The translations under genes and the position numbers were made by a program. A model generated the notes under the pieces. The model searched no databases. It had not been told where the DNA came from and saw only the letters and a program-made list of their open reading frames with translations. DNA of 64,000 bases from Anaerolineales bacterium. Lineage in GTDB: Bacteria; Chloroflexota; Anaerolineae; Anaerolineales; UBA11858. The stretch lies in assembly GCA_028278545.1 (NCBI GenBank), contig JANQED010000132.1:1-64000 (forward strand). Direction: 5' to 3'. Below are positions 54,262 through 61,985 of the stretch, one piece after another. The stretch's first letter is position 1. Each line of letters begins with the position of its first letter.

Positions 54262-55497
54262 TTACTGGATCGGTAAGACCAAATCCATAGGATATTCAGC
54301 CAAAATTTCCATCTCCCCATCCGGGGTCACCCAAACGGTATCCTCAAGCCGGCAGCCCATACCCTTCTCGGGATAATAGAGACCGGGCTCAATCGTCACA
54401 ACGACCCCAGGCTCCAAAATATCGTCTTGGGCGGCAGAACTGCCTGACCAGGGGCGTTCATGAACATGTAATCCCAAACCATGACCAAGGCTATGAACGT
54501 AACCTTCTTGAAGAGCGGGATTCTCTCTGAGAGTTGGGTGCCCTTGAGCTTCGAAGAGTTCACAAGTGCGTTTTTGATAGTCTTTGAAGGGCATTCCCAC
54601 CTTGAGCTCAGCCATGATCGTTTGATAAACGCTGTAGACGTCATCATACAAAGCCTGAACCTCATCCGGAGCATATCCCAAACACCAGGTGCGGGTGAAA
54701 TCGTAAAAATAGCCTCCCCCCGCTTCACAAGGGAAGATATCAAATATGATCGTCTGGCCGAGACGTAGCAAATCTTCTGGATTCCCCGAACTGTGCGGCA
54801 CCCCGGCATCCCGCCCGATAGCGAATATCGTACCCTCAGGGTTTTCAGCCCCTTCCATCGCCAGCCACAGATTGATACGCCGTTTTATATCGCCAATGGT
54901 GAGCGCTTCTCCTTTCCTATCCACCAAAACACCATTTTTGGCCTGGTGAGATGTCAGGAAATCGGCAACGTTGCCGACCACGGTCGTCGTAATCTTCCCC
55001 ATGCGGCGCATGTGCTCGACCTCAGCTTCGTCTTTCGCAGCCATGGCTTCCAGCAACATGGATTCGCGCGTCGGCTCTCCAACGATTTCCAGATCAGGCA
55101 TCAACTCCTGTAAAGCCGAAAACACAGCGTATCCAGCGCCCACTTCCACTTTTCCATAGATAGCCATGCGGCCGGAGGTGATCTCCTGCTCCGCGAGCAT
55201 CTTCTGATATCGCAGTGCCAATGCCTTGATTGCATCACCATTTGCTTGCTTGAGCAAGTCATCGAGGCCATATTCAACGAGGTTCTGGGTTTGAAGACCC
55301 GTAGCAGCGGCTTCATCGCGCTCCATAGGGCTGTAATAGAGCACAGGGTCGTTCCCACGCGCTTTGATCAAATCGGCATTGGTCAAATGACCCCCGCCGG
55401 TCAGATAATACATGGCGGGATTGTGCTGGGCCGGGCCGGTCACCAGAATCGCATCCAGGTTATGTTTTTTCATCAATCTGTCAAGATCAGATTTCAT
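54262..55497 (-). CDS. M24-family metallopeptidase (Xaa-Pro aminopeptidase-like)
   Basis: 411 aa. An N-terminal creatinase-like domain precedes the pita-bread M24 domain, whose dinuclear metal ligands are visible: IIFDIFP (Asp), FYDFTRTW (Asp), SLGHGLGLHVHERP (His), TIEPGLYYP (Glu) and RLEDTVWV (Glu). It cleaves an N-terminal residue before Pro in peptides, or is a relative with other specificity. Cytoplasmic. It is followed on the same strand by tsaD and preceded by selA. Confidence 0.92.
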   Translation of the reverse strand: MKSDLDRLMKKHNLDAILVTGPAQHNPAMYYLTGGGHLTNADLIKARGNDPVLYYSPMERDEAAATGLQTQNLVEYGLDDLLKQANGDAIKALALRYQKMLAEQEITSGRMAIYGKVEVGAGYAVFSALQELMPDLEIVGEPTRESMLLEAMAAKDEAEVEHMRRMGKITTTVVGNVADFLTSHQAKNGVLVDRKGEALTIGDIKRRINLWLAMEGAENPEGTIFAIGRDAGVPHSSGNPEDLLRLGQTIIFDIFPCEAGGGYFYDFTRTWCLGYAPDEVQALYDDVYSVYQTIMAELKVGMPFKDYQKRTCELFEAQGHPTLRENPALQEGYVHSLGHGLGLHVHERPWSGSSAAQDDILEPGVVVTIEPGLYYPEKGMGCRLEDTVWVTPDGEMEILAEYPMDLVLPIQ

Positions 55498-55582
55498 GTT
55501 TTTTCACCTCAACGGGTTTGTGATGATGTTTTCAATTCTAACGCGAATACCGCCATCAGAAAAAGTGTTTGTGTAATTCGCT

Positions 55583-56935
55583 TCAATCAATGCACTTCTG
55601 CACGCCCTCAAGCAAGATTTCATCTTGCTCGGGCAGTACGGTCCGGGGATCGAAAACCGCCAGTCCATCCTGGATGCGGCCAATAATAGGGGGATTATTT
55701 TCGCGCAGAAGATTCAAGAATCGATCTGGGTGAGGGAGATCAAGGGCCAGCGAGGAAGTCGGCAAGGTTTCTCCAGGAAGACTGCCGCCACCCACTGTCG
55801 ACTCGCCAGGAATCACTTCCCCAGATTTGAGGGTGGTCATCCAACCTTGAGCGCGAGCCTGTATTTCATCCTGGTTCGCTGAAATCATCCGCCAGACCGG
55901 TATCTCGCTCACGGCCTCGTCTTTCAAATAATGTAATAACGTGGCCGATAATGCCGCCAAGGCCAACTTATCTGATCGAACGGCGCGGGCAAGGGGATGT
56001 TTTTTTAGTTTCGATATCAGCTCACTCCTTCCAAGGATGATCCCTGCTTGCGGGCCACCTAACAACTTGTCCCCGGAGAAGCAAACCAAATCAGCCCCGG
56101 CTGCGAGTGACTCCTGCACCATGGGTTCATGAGCTAATCCAAATTGTGCGGTACCCAACAGCGTACCGGAGCCGAGATCATCCAACACCGGAATATCGGA
56201 AGCGTGCGCGGCAGCGACGATCTCGTCCAAAGCGGGTTCTGTGGTAAACCCGATGATGGCAAAGTTCGACCGATGGGCGCGCATCACCAGCTTGACAGGC
56301 TGTTCGTTGATGACCTTCTGGTAATCTCGGAGGTGAACGCGGTTCGTCGTACCGATTTCCACCAGTATAGCCCCAGACTGCTTCATTACATCCGGGATAC
56401 GGAAACCACCCCCAATCTCTACCAACTGGGAGCGAGCAATAACCACCCGCCTCCGACGAGCCAGCGCTGTCAGAGCAAGCAAAACGGCCGCGGCGTTGTT
56501 GTTGACCACCAGAGCATCCTCTGCACCGGTCAACCGAGTCAGCAGGGCTTCCGCATGGAGCAAACGCGTGCCCCGTTTCCCCTCAGCCAAATCATATTCC
56601 AGATTGGAGTAGCCTGCCGATACCCAACTCGCCGCCCGAAGGGCAGACGGGCTCATCGGAGCGCGGCCCAAGTTCGTATGAATGATCACCCCAGAGGCAT
56701 TAACCACAGGTCGGAGCGTGGGCGCTACCCAGGCTTCGAGTTTATCAACAACTTTGACGAGCAATTCAGCTTGGGACGGCAATGATTCCCCCATCTCGTA
56801 ACCAGCACGCACATCATCCAACGTGGCGCGGACCGCCTCAACAGTCAGCGGACGACCATAGCCCGCAATCCACTCGCTGCCTCGAGAAGTATTGATCAGC
56901 TTGTCAACAGATGGGAGACTGCGCAAATCAGACAT
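55583..56935 (-). CDS. selA: L-seryl-tRNA(Sec) selenium transferase
   Basis: 450 aa PLP enzyme that converts Ser-tRNA(Sec) to Sec-tRNA(Sec) with selenophosphate. The N-terminal SelA-type region (LRSLPSVDKLINTSRGSEWI) is followed by VINASGVIIHTNLGRAPMS, DDLGSGTL, and the PLP Lys segment CFSGDKLLGGPQAGIILG. Length is close to bacterial SelA. It implies that the organism encodes selenoproteins; selB, selC and selD are not in this window. It starts 22 nt after a small membrane-protein gene. Confidence 0.93.
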   Translation of the reverse strand: MSDLRSLPSVDKLINTSRGSEWIAGYGRPLTVEAVRATLDDVRAGYEMGESLPSQAELLVKVVDKLEAWVAPTLRPVVNASGVIIHTNLGRAPMSPSALRAASWVSAGYSNLEYDLAEGKRGTRLLHAEALLTRLTGAEDALVVNNNAAAVLLALTALARRRRVVIARSQLVEIGGGFRIPDVMKQSGAILVEIGTTNRVHLRDYQKVINEQPVKLVMRAHRSNFAIIGFTTEPALDEIVAAAHASDIPVLDDLGSGTLLGTAQFGLAHEPMVQESLAAGADLVCFSGDKLLGGPQAGIILGRSELISKLKKHPLARAVRSDKLALAALSATLLHYLKDEAVSEIPVWRMISANQDEIQARAQGWMTTLKSGEVIPGESTVGGGSLPGETLPTSSLALDLPHPDRFLNLLRENNPPIIGRIQDGLAVFDPRTVLPEQDEILLEGVQKCID

Positions 56936-56957
56936 AACGGTTTCAACAGGTAACGTG

Positions 56958-57350
56958 CTAAGGTTCCCAGCGGCTACCCTCCCACAGCCTGATCATCCAT
57001 TCCACAAACACGATCCCAATTGCCAGCAACAAAATCAAAGCCGGGGTCAGAACACGCCACAGTTGAAGCCACGTCAGCGTCGAAACAAAAAAGCCAATGA
57101 TCATGGCTTCTCGAAGCACCGTCGTTCGTTTGGCAGGCGGCGATGTCGGAAAACGGCGGTTCAAGAAAGCTGTTATCGGCAGCGTCGTGCCTGTAATCGC
57201 CAGAACCAATAAGAAGAAAAACAACCAGCGCGGGCCCAGCGTAGGTAAAGTTTGAAAAACAAGGGCTATCAAACCTATCCACCCAATGAGGGCAAGGAAA
57301 AATGCCGTAAACAGAAAGTCTTTAACAGGATGAGAATTTGTCGATTTCAT
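56958..57350 (-). CDS. Hypothetical membrane protein with about four helices
   Basis: 130 aa. Predicted helices: LFTAFFLALIGWIGLIALVF, WLFFFLLVLAITGTTLPITAF, AMIIGFFVSTLTWLQLW and LTPALILLLAIGIVFVEWMI. Basic loops suggest an inner-membrane protein. No family recognised. It precedes selA in the minus-strand run, and its start is the boundary of the noncoding region before dnaA. Confidence 0.65.
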   Translation of the reverse strand: MKSTNSHPVKDFLFTAFFLALIGWIGLIALVFQTLPTLGPRWLFFFLLVLAITGTTLPITAFLNRRFPTSPPAKRTTVLREAMIIGFFVSTLTWLQLWRVLTPALILLLAIGIVFVEWMIRLWEGSRWEP

Positions 57351-57483
57351 CAGTGAGTGCAGTTCTAATACGTTAAGATTCTATCACAAGTGTAATTCCG
57401 CTGAATTTACTATCTCAGCAAAGTTCCTGATTCATATTTTGGTGTTTCAAACCTTTGGACATAGTTCCGCCAGTCAGTGAATT

Positions 57484-57690
57484 TTTTAAGATTTTCCTCC
57501 CCTAACCCTGGGGCTATAGAGCCAACAAGACCATACTTGCCCACATATGGGGGGATTCCTTTACAAGCTCCCAGTATCTGGGGGACATCAACCTGTTACT
57601 ATCTGACGGGCATTGAGGATATTGCCTGGCTCCCTCGCGGGTTTTCTTTAAGGTTCAAAATCTTAAAACATTGATTATTTTTAGGCTGGC
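57484..57690 (+). ncRNA. Candidate structured RNA upstream of dnaA
   Basis: TTTTAAGATTTT (57484-57495) and AAAATCTTAAAA (57657-57668) are perfect 12-bp partners about 160 nt apart. Nested inside them are GAGCC/GGCTC (57519/57628), TGCCC/GGGCA (57539/57608) and the hairpin CTCCCAG-TAT-CTGGGGG. The helices are compatible and form a rod, in the manner of 6S-type RNAs. A TTGGAC lies 17 nt before TGAATT just upstream. I do not recognise a named family. An open frame of 65 codons spans the same interval (57477-57674), so a small protein or a MITE is the alternative. Confidence 0.35.
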
Positions 57691-57704
57691 GTAGGGTAAG
57701 CGTC

Positions 57705-57734
57705 TTGCAATACACGCCCACCCTCTGGTATCAT
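57705..57734 (+). promoter_or_regulatory. Putative dnaA promoter
   Basis: TTGCAA, 18 nt, TATCAT. The leader would be about 155 nt and contains the hairpin CTCATC / GATGAG (57821-57844) before the GGAGGAGG SD. No convincing DnaA boxes (TTATCCACA-like) are seen in this gap. Confidence 0.55.
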
Positions 57735-57895
57735 CATGCCACTTTCAAAGCTGCATTTCGTCGTGAGTGGGGTGCAAGCCCTCACATTTGAACACCAGTT
57801 GAATATTTTACTCGAAGGATCTCATCTAACAGTGCAAGGATGAGACACGGTTCGATTACGTCAATTTTATACGCCATGGAGGAGGAACGCCAACG

Positions 57896-59212
57896 ATGAA
57901 AGCCGCCCAAGCCTGGCAAGCTGCACTCGGTCAATTACAATTGGAAATGCCCAAAGCCGCCTTTGATACGTGGGTTCGCGGTTCAGAATTGATCACGTAC
58001 GAAGACGGGGCGTTCACAATCGGGGTTAAAAATGCCTACGCCCGCGACTGGCTGGAAGATCGCCTTTCGAGCACCGTCGCAAAGCTCCTTTCTGGGATCA
58101 TGAACCGCACCGTAGCAGTCCGGTTCACTGTCTGGCAGATTTCCGAATCACCCCCCAAAGAGCAGCAGATTGAGAATGACAGCACCACCAGGAAAACCAG
58201 CAACCCGACGCTAAACACCCGCTACAATTTCACCAGCTTCGTTGTGGGGCCAAGTAACCGCCTGGCCCATGCAGCCTCACTGGCCGTGGCCGAAAGGCCA
58301 GCCCTGGCTTATAACCCCTTATTCCTATATGGCGGCGTAGGATTGGGGAAAACGCACCTGCTGCATGCCATTGGCAATCATTGTGCTCAGACAGACCAAA
58401 ATGTCTTATACGTTTCCTCCGAGGAATTCACCAACGATCTGATCAACGCCATTCGGTCGCACACCACTCAAGCCTTTCGCGAAAAGTATCGGCGCATCGA
58501 TATCCTATTAATTGACGATATTCAGTTCATCGCAGGGAAAGAATCCACCCAGGAAGAATTCTTCCATACATTTAACACGCTTCATGGGCAGAATAAACAG
58601 ATCGTGATGACCTCCGACCGGCCTCCTAAAGCAATGGTCACCTTAGAAGAGCGTCTGCGTTCAAGATTCGAATGGGGGCTCACCGCGGATATCCAACCCC
58701 CGGACTTTGAGACCCGCATGGCTATTCTCCACTCGAAAGCTGATCGTGCGGGCTACGTCATCCCCGATGACATCATCGCTATCATTGCTCGTAAATTCCA
58801 ATCCAACATCCGCGAGCTGGAGGGCGCCCTCACCCGCATCGTGGCCTATGCTGATCTGCGCGGCATGCCCATCGATTCAGAACTAATCGACTCGACCCTG
58901 GCCGACCTGCTCCCCCATCGCACGCAACTTCAACCTGAACACATCATCGACACGGTCGCAGATGTGTACGGAGTAGCCGTAGACCGCATCCTGGGGCGCG
59001 AACGCACGCAAACGGTCGCCCGTCCTCGGCAAATCGCCATGTACCTGATGCGCGAAGAAACCGATATATCCTTGCCACAAATTGGCGAAGTACTGGGCGG
59101 GCGCGATCACACCACGGTGATGTACGGCCACGAAAAAATTTCTGATTTGCTGGAAAGGGACGACAAAGTCCGCCGTCAAGTTATGGATATCAAAGAGAAG
59201 CTGTACAACTGA
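57896..59212 (+). CDS. dnaA: Chromosomal replication initiator DnaA
   Basis: 438 aa, strong GGAGGAGG SD. Domain I occupies about 1-80, then a short domain II. The AAA+ domain III carries YGGVGLGKTHLLHAIGN (Walker A), ILLIDDIQFIAGKESTQEE (Walker B) and MVTLEERLRSRFEWG (sensor/arginine finger region). Domain IV with the DNA-binding signature is RPRQIAMYLMREET and GGRDHTTVMYGHEKI. dnaN, recF and gyrB are not adjacent, as is common in this phylum. An intrinsic terminator follows directly. Confidence 0.97.
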   Translation: MKAAQAWQAALGQLQLEMPKAAFDTWVRGSELITYEDGAFTIGVKNAYARDWLEDRLSSTVAKLLSGIMNRTVAVRFTVWQISESPPKEQQIENDSTTRKTSNPTLNTRYNFTSFVVGPSNRLAHAASLAVAERPALAYNPLFLYGGVGLGKTHLLHAIGNHCAQTDQNVLYVSSEEFTNDLINAIRSHTTQAFREKYRRIDILLIDDIQFIAGKESTQEEFFHTFNTLHGQNKQIVMTSDRPPKAMVTLEERLRSRFEWGLTADIQPPDFETRMAILHSKADRAGYVIPDDIIAIIARKFQSNIRELEGALTRIVAYADLRGMPIDSELIDSTLADLLPHRTQLQPEHIIDTVADVYGVAVDRILGRERTQTVARPRQIAMYLMREETDISLPQIGEVLGGRDHTTVMYGHEKISDLLERDDKVRRQVMDIKEKLYN

Positions 59213-59242
59213 CCCCCACAAATTTTTGGAAGGCATAAATTT

Positions 59243-59278
59243 GACCCTAAAGGCAGATGTCTTTAGGGTCGAGTTTTT
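59243..59278 (+). terminator. Terminator of dnaA
   Basis: GACCCTAAAG / CTTTAGGGTC, perfect 10-bp stem with an 8-nt loop, then GAGTTTTT. It lies 30 nt after the dnaA stop. Confidence 0.88.
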
Positions 59279-59364
59279 AACTTGAGACCTATGCTTGTTG
59301 CATTTGTGCAGCTTGATCGTCGAGCGAAGGCGCGCCTGTGACAAAGCTGTAGTCAAAACCGCGT

Positions 59365-60597
59365 TCATTTACGTTTCAACCGTTGTAGGAGGACACGCGC
59401 CCAGCCACGAACCTTTTCAACCAACTTCATCCAGGGATACTGCATGGGTTCGGGCTCTTTTTCAGGTTCAGGCCAGGGGTCCAGGCTCAGCATCTTGCGA
59501 GATACGTATCGGCCAACCAGGGTGAGAGTTGCCAACGCAGGCGCCGCCAATACAACGCCCAACAAACCTAATAAATTAGCCGCCATAATTGCTGCCACCA
59601 ATACCGCAGCAGGATGAACCCCCAGCGTTTGTCCCAAGACGCGCGGGGCAAGGATGCTGTCGAATATCTGATCCACAATGATAGCGATCACGAACACCAA
59701 CAACATGTATTGTAACGGTTCGAGGTTGAAATAATTGCTCTTCTGAAAAAGGGTCACAAGAACGATGACGATCCAGGTCACCCATTGACCCACATAGGGT
59801 ACAAAGCGAGCAAAACCTGCCAAAACTGCTATTGCCAAGACGTTTCGTACACCTAATACCGCCAGTAAAACCGTATACACCAGGATTGTCAAAGTAAATA
59901 AGATCACCTGGCCCCTGAGAAAAGCATTCCAGATTCGCCCCAATTCACGTGCCATCCTGCGCAGATCATTGTCATACCCTGGCGGCAGTTCAATATCCAC
60001 CAGCTTCTCAGGCACTTGGCCCATATCCGCCAGAAGAAAATAGGATAGCAAGATGATGAAAAATCCCCACATCAACGTCGAAGCCGTCCCAGCAGCGACT
60101 GTGCCTAACAGACCCCCAGCCTGCCCCAACACGGGCCTGACGAGGGAAATCACTTCTTGTATCCAGGCTTCGAGATTGGATGCCGATAGATACTGCGACA
60201 TATCTATTTGGAATGGCCCGATTCTATAAACTGCCGTCGACCAGGTCGCAACCAGATCTGGAAGAGTGTTTATGAACCGTTCGATAACGCCAATCAGACT
60301 CTGCAACTGCTGCACCAGGGCCAATCCGGTCATGGTAAATGAGAGCACCAACAGCACAACGAAAACCAGGTACACCACATTCACCGACATTCGCCATGAA
60401 AGGCGTGTGGCTTTGGACAATCTCGTGATCAGAGGGTGCAGCAAATAAGTGAGGATAAAAGTGAGCAGCAGCGGCGCGATGATATTCTGAAAGCGGACGA
60501 AAAAAGCCGCTACAATAGCCACAATGGTCAAGCCGACAACCAGCTTTATGTTGCCCCCCCAAGGCGGGGATTGCTGAGTTGATTCAGGAGTGGTCAT
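59365..60597 (-). CDS. AI-2E family transporter (PerM-like)
   Basis: 410 aa from the ATG at 60597 with GAGGAGG upstream; the track start (60648) lies in a paralogue remnant. About eight membrane helices are arranged as in the family: LVVGLTIVAIVAAFFVRF, PLLLTFILTYLLHPLI, a long coiled amphipathic region with LVATWSTAVY, then GFARFVPYVGQWVTWI and the C-terminal LLGLLGVVLAAPALATLTLVGRYVS. Members export autoinducer-2 or act as Na+/H+ antiporters. The basic C-terminal tail is cytoplasmic. Convergent with dnaA. Confidence 0.9.
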   Translation of the reverse strand: MTTPESTQQSPPWGGNIKLVVGLTIVAIVAAFFVRFQNIIAPLLLTFILTYLLHPLITRLSKATRLSWRMSVNVVYLVFVVLLVLSFTMTGLALVQQLQSLIGVIERFINTLPDLVATWSTAVYRIGPFQIDMSQYLSASNLEAWIQEVISLVRPVLGQAGGLLGTVAAGTASTLMWGFFIILLSYFLLADMGQVPEKLVDIELPPGYDNDLRRMARELGRIWNAFLRGQVILFTLTILVYTVLLAVLGVRNVLAIAVLAGFARFVPYVGQWVTWIVIVLVTLFQKSNYFNLEPLQYMLLVFVIAIIVDQIFDSILAPRVLGQTLGVHPAAVLVAAIMAANLLGLLGVVLAAPALATLTLVGRYVSRKMLSLDPWPEPEKEPEPMQYPWMKLVEKVRGWARVLLQRLKRK

Positions 60598-60626
60598 GTT
60601 CCTCCTCTTGATTTTCGTCTGAGGAT

Positions 60627-60779
60627 TTACCCCCCGAAAGCCCACCAACGCGGGTCTGGAGGGGGCAAAGGGGATGATGTGATATCAGGGAAGGGATCGG
60701 TGTCGCGCAAGTTGGCGAAGATATAGCGTCCAATCACCCGGGCGGAAGCGACCGTTGGGGCAGCCAAGGACGGCGAGTT
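60627..60779 (-). pseudogene. Truncated C-terminal remnant of a second AI-2E transporter
   Basis: Reading the minus strand from 60779, the frame gives SLAAPTVASARVIGRYIFANL followed by RDTDPFPD and a Pro-rich end, with a stop at 60627. This matches the C-terminal end of the intact neighbour (LAAPALATLTLVGRYV...DPWP). A TGA lies just upstream in frame and there is no room for the other 85% of the gene, so this is a deletion remnant of a tandem copy. It explains why the track ORF extends in front of the true ATG. Confidence 0.75.
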
Positions 60780-60876
60780 TCAGTCATCGGACTCGTTTCC
60801 TTCTATTCCCATTTACGATGGCAAGCCCGATAGGTTCCATACCTCCTCGCTCGGTAGTGAGAAACCATAATGAACT

Positions 60877-61779
60877 TTAACCACCACCGCTTTTTAGTTG
60901 TGCCTGCACTATAATGCGTTGATCATCGACAAGATAAGGATAACAAGAGATCAAAGTGGTGATCGGCTTCGCAGTTTGATCCATGAACTCTACCTGGGTA
61001 GGCTCGACGATTTCCTTGTTGAAGATCACATAGGTATAGACACGCTGCTGAGTATGAATGATGATCTCGTCGCCAGGTTCAAGTTCTTCCAGATAACGGA
61101 AAATCTCACCAAATATATCATTGTGGGCCGATAAGACGATATTTCCGTTTTCACCAGGATTCGCGGACCCGATATGCTGACCGACCCCCTTCTTTAACTG
61201 CTCCCAGCCATCCCCTTGGACAATCGAAGCATCGACGCCAATCGCCGGGATTTGAATTCTGCGCGCCTGCGCCGGGCCTGGGGTCGGGATGGGCACATTG
61301 GCCAATGACTGCACCAAAGGCCTCAAATGTTCGGGGATTTCGGCTTCGTTAGGCTGCGCGACCCCCTCAATCGGCGGGGTGTGGCCCGAAGGCAGAACCA
61401 CTGCCCGGATCAAAGGTGTGGGGGTTAGCGTTGGTTGTTCCAGGGCGCGGGCCACTTCCTGGTTCAACTCTTGAATGACCTCCAAACCATTGAACAGCAC
61501 AAACACCAGGCCCAGCACCGCCAAGATCTCAATCGCTAACAGGAAATAGTCCAACACTCTGCGGCGAGTTGATGGAGAATCCTCAGAATCCGCATCGGAT
61601 AGCGGCCCAGAACGCAGATCATCTAAGGATGGCGTTTCCACATCCGACGCCAACGTGACCACACGCCCGGTTTTGCGGAATCGCTCCAGGCGATCCTGGC
61701 GGGCAGCGCGCTGTTTCTCCACCAATAAGCGGCGCAGTTCTTCAACGGAGAGATCTTTTGATGATTTTCTTCGAACCAC
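60877..61779 (-). CDS. Membrane-anchored sortase
   Basis: 300 aa from a GTG at 61779, which fits a leaderless transcript (TATAAT six nt before it); the track start at 61866 would lie ahead of the -10. A basic helical N-terminus (KDLSVEELRRLLVEKQRAAR) precedes one membrane helix (LAIEILAVLGLVFVLFNGL). The extracytoplasmic sortase domain has LSAHND (His), TLISCYPY (Cys) and DQRIIVQA (Arg). Sortases cut LPxTG-like signals and join proteins to the wall or to each other. The class is D/E-like by context. The divergent lipoprotein has no LPxTG motif. Confidence 0.88.
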   Translation of the reverse strand: MVRRKSSKDLSVEELRRLLVEKQRAARQDRLERFRKTGRVVTLASDVETPSLDDLRSGPLSDADSEDSPSTRRRVLDYFLLAIEILAVLGLVFVLFNGLEVIQELNQEVARALEQPTLTPTPLIRAVVLPSGHTPPIEGVAQPNEAEIPEHLRPLVQSLANVPIPTPGPAQARRIQIPAIGVDASIVQGDGWEQLKKGVGQHIGSANPGENGNIVLSAHNDIFGEIFRYLEELEPGDEIIIHTQQRVYTYVIFNKEIVEPTQVEFMDQTAKPITTLISCYPYLVDDQRIIVQAQLKSGGG

Positions 61780-61785
61780 AGCATG

Positions 61786-61794
61786 ATTATACCA
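61786..61794 (-). promoter_or_regulatory. -10 box at a likely leaderless sortase start
   Basis: The minus strand reads TGGTATAAT, CATGCT, GTG. The -10 ends 6 nt before the GTG start. An ATG is also present at 61784 but is out of frame with the sortase. Confidence 0.5.
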
Positions 61795-61985
61795 GGATTG
61801 GAGACGGGAATGTCGGCCCCCCGTTTGGGGTGGCAGCCGAAAAAAGGCAACTTGACTCGCCTCCAAAGCTTATCTATACTGAAACTACACAACAACGTCG
61901 CTCAAGTGCATGAGGGATGCCCCAGACACCTTCTCTCATCACCAGAAGAGCTTCGTGCCAATACCCATACCCGAGGGAGATCGTC

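Noticed and set aside
56144-56785. 213-aa plus-strand ORF opposite selA
   Set aside because: Antisense to conserved selA; no support for a separate gene.
57560-57640. Possible TPP-type riboswitch (AACCTG...CTGA) before dnaA
   Set aside because: The conserved CUGAGA and GCGNAGGGAA cores are absent and dnaA is not a thiamine gene.
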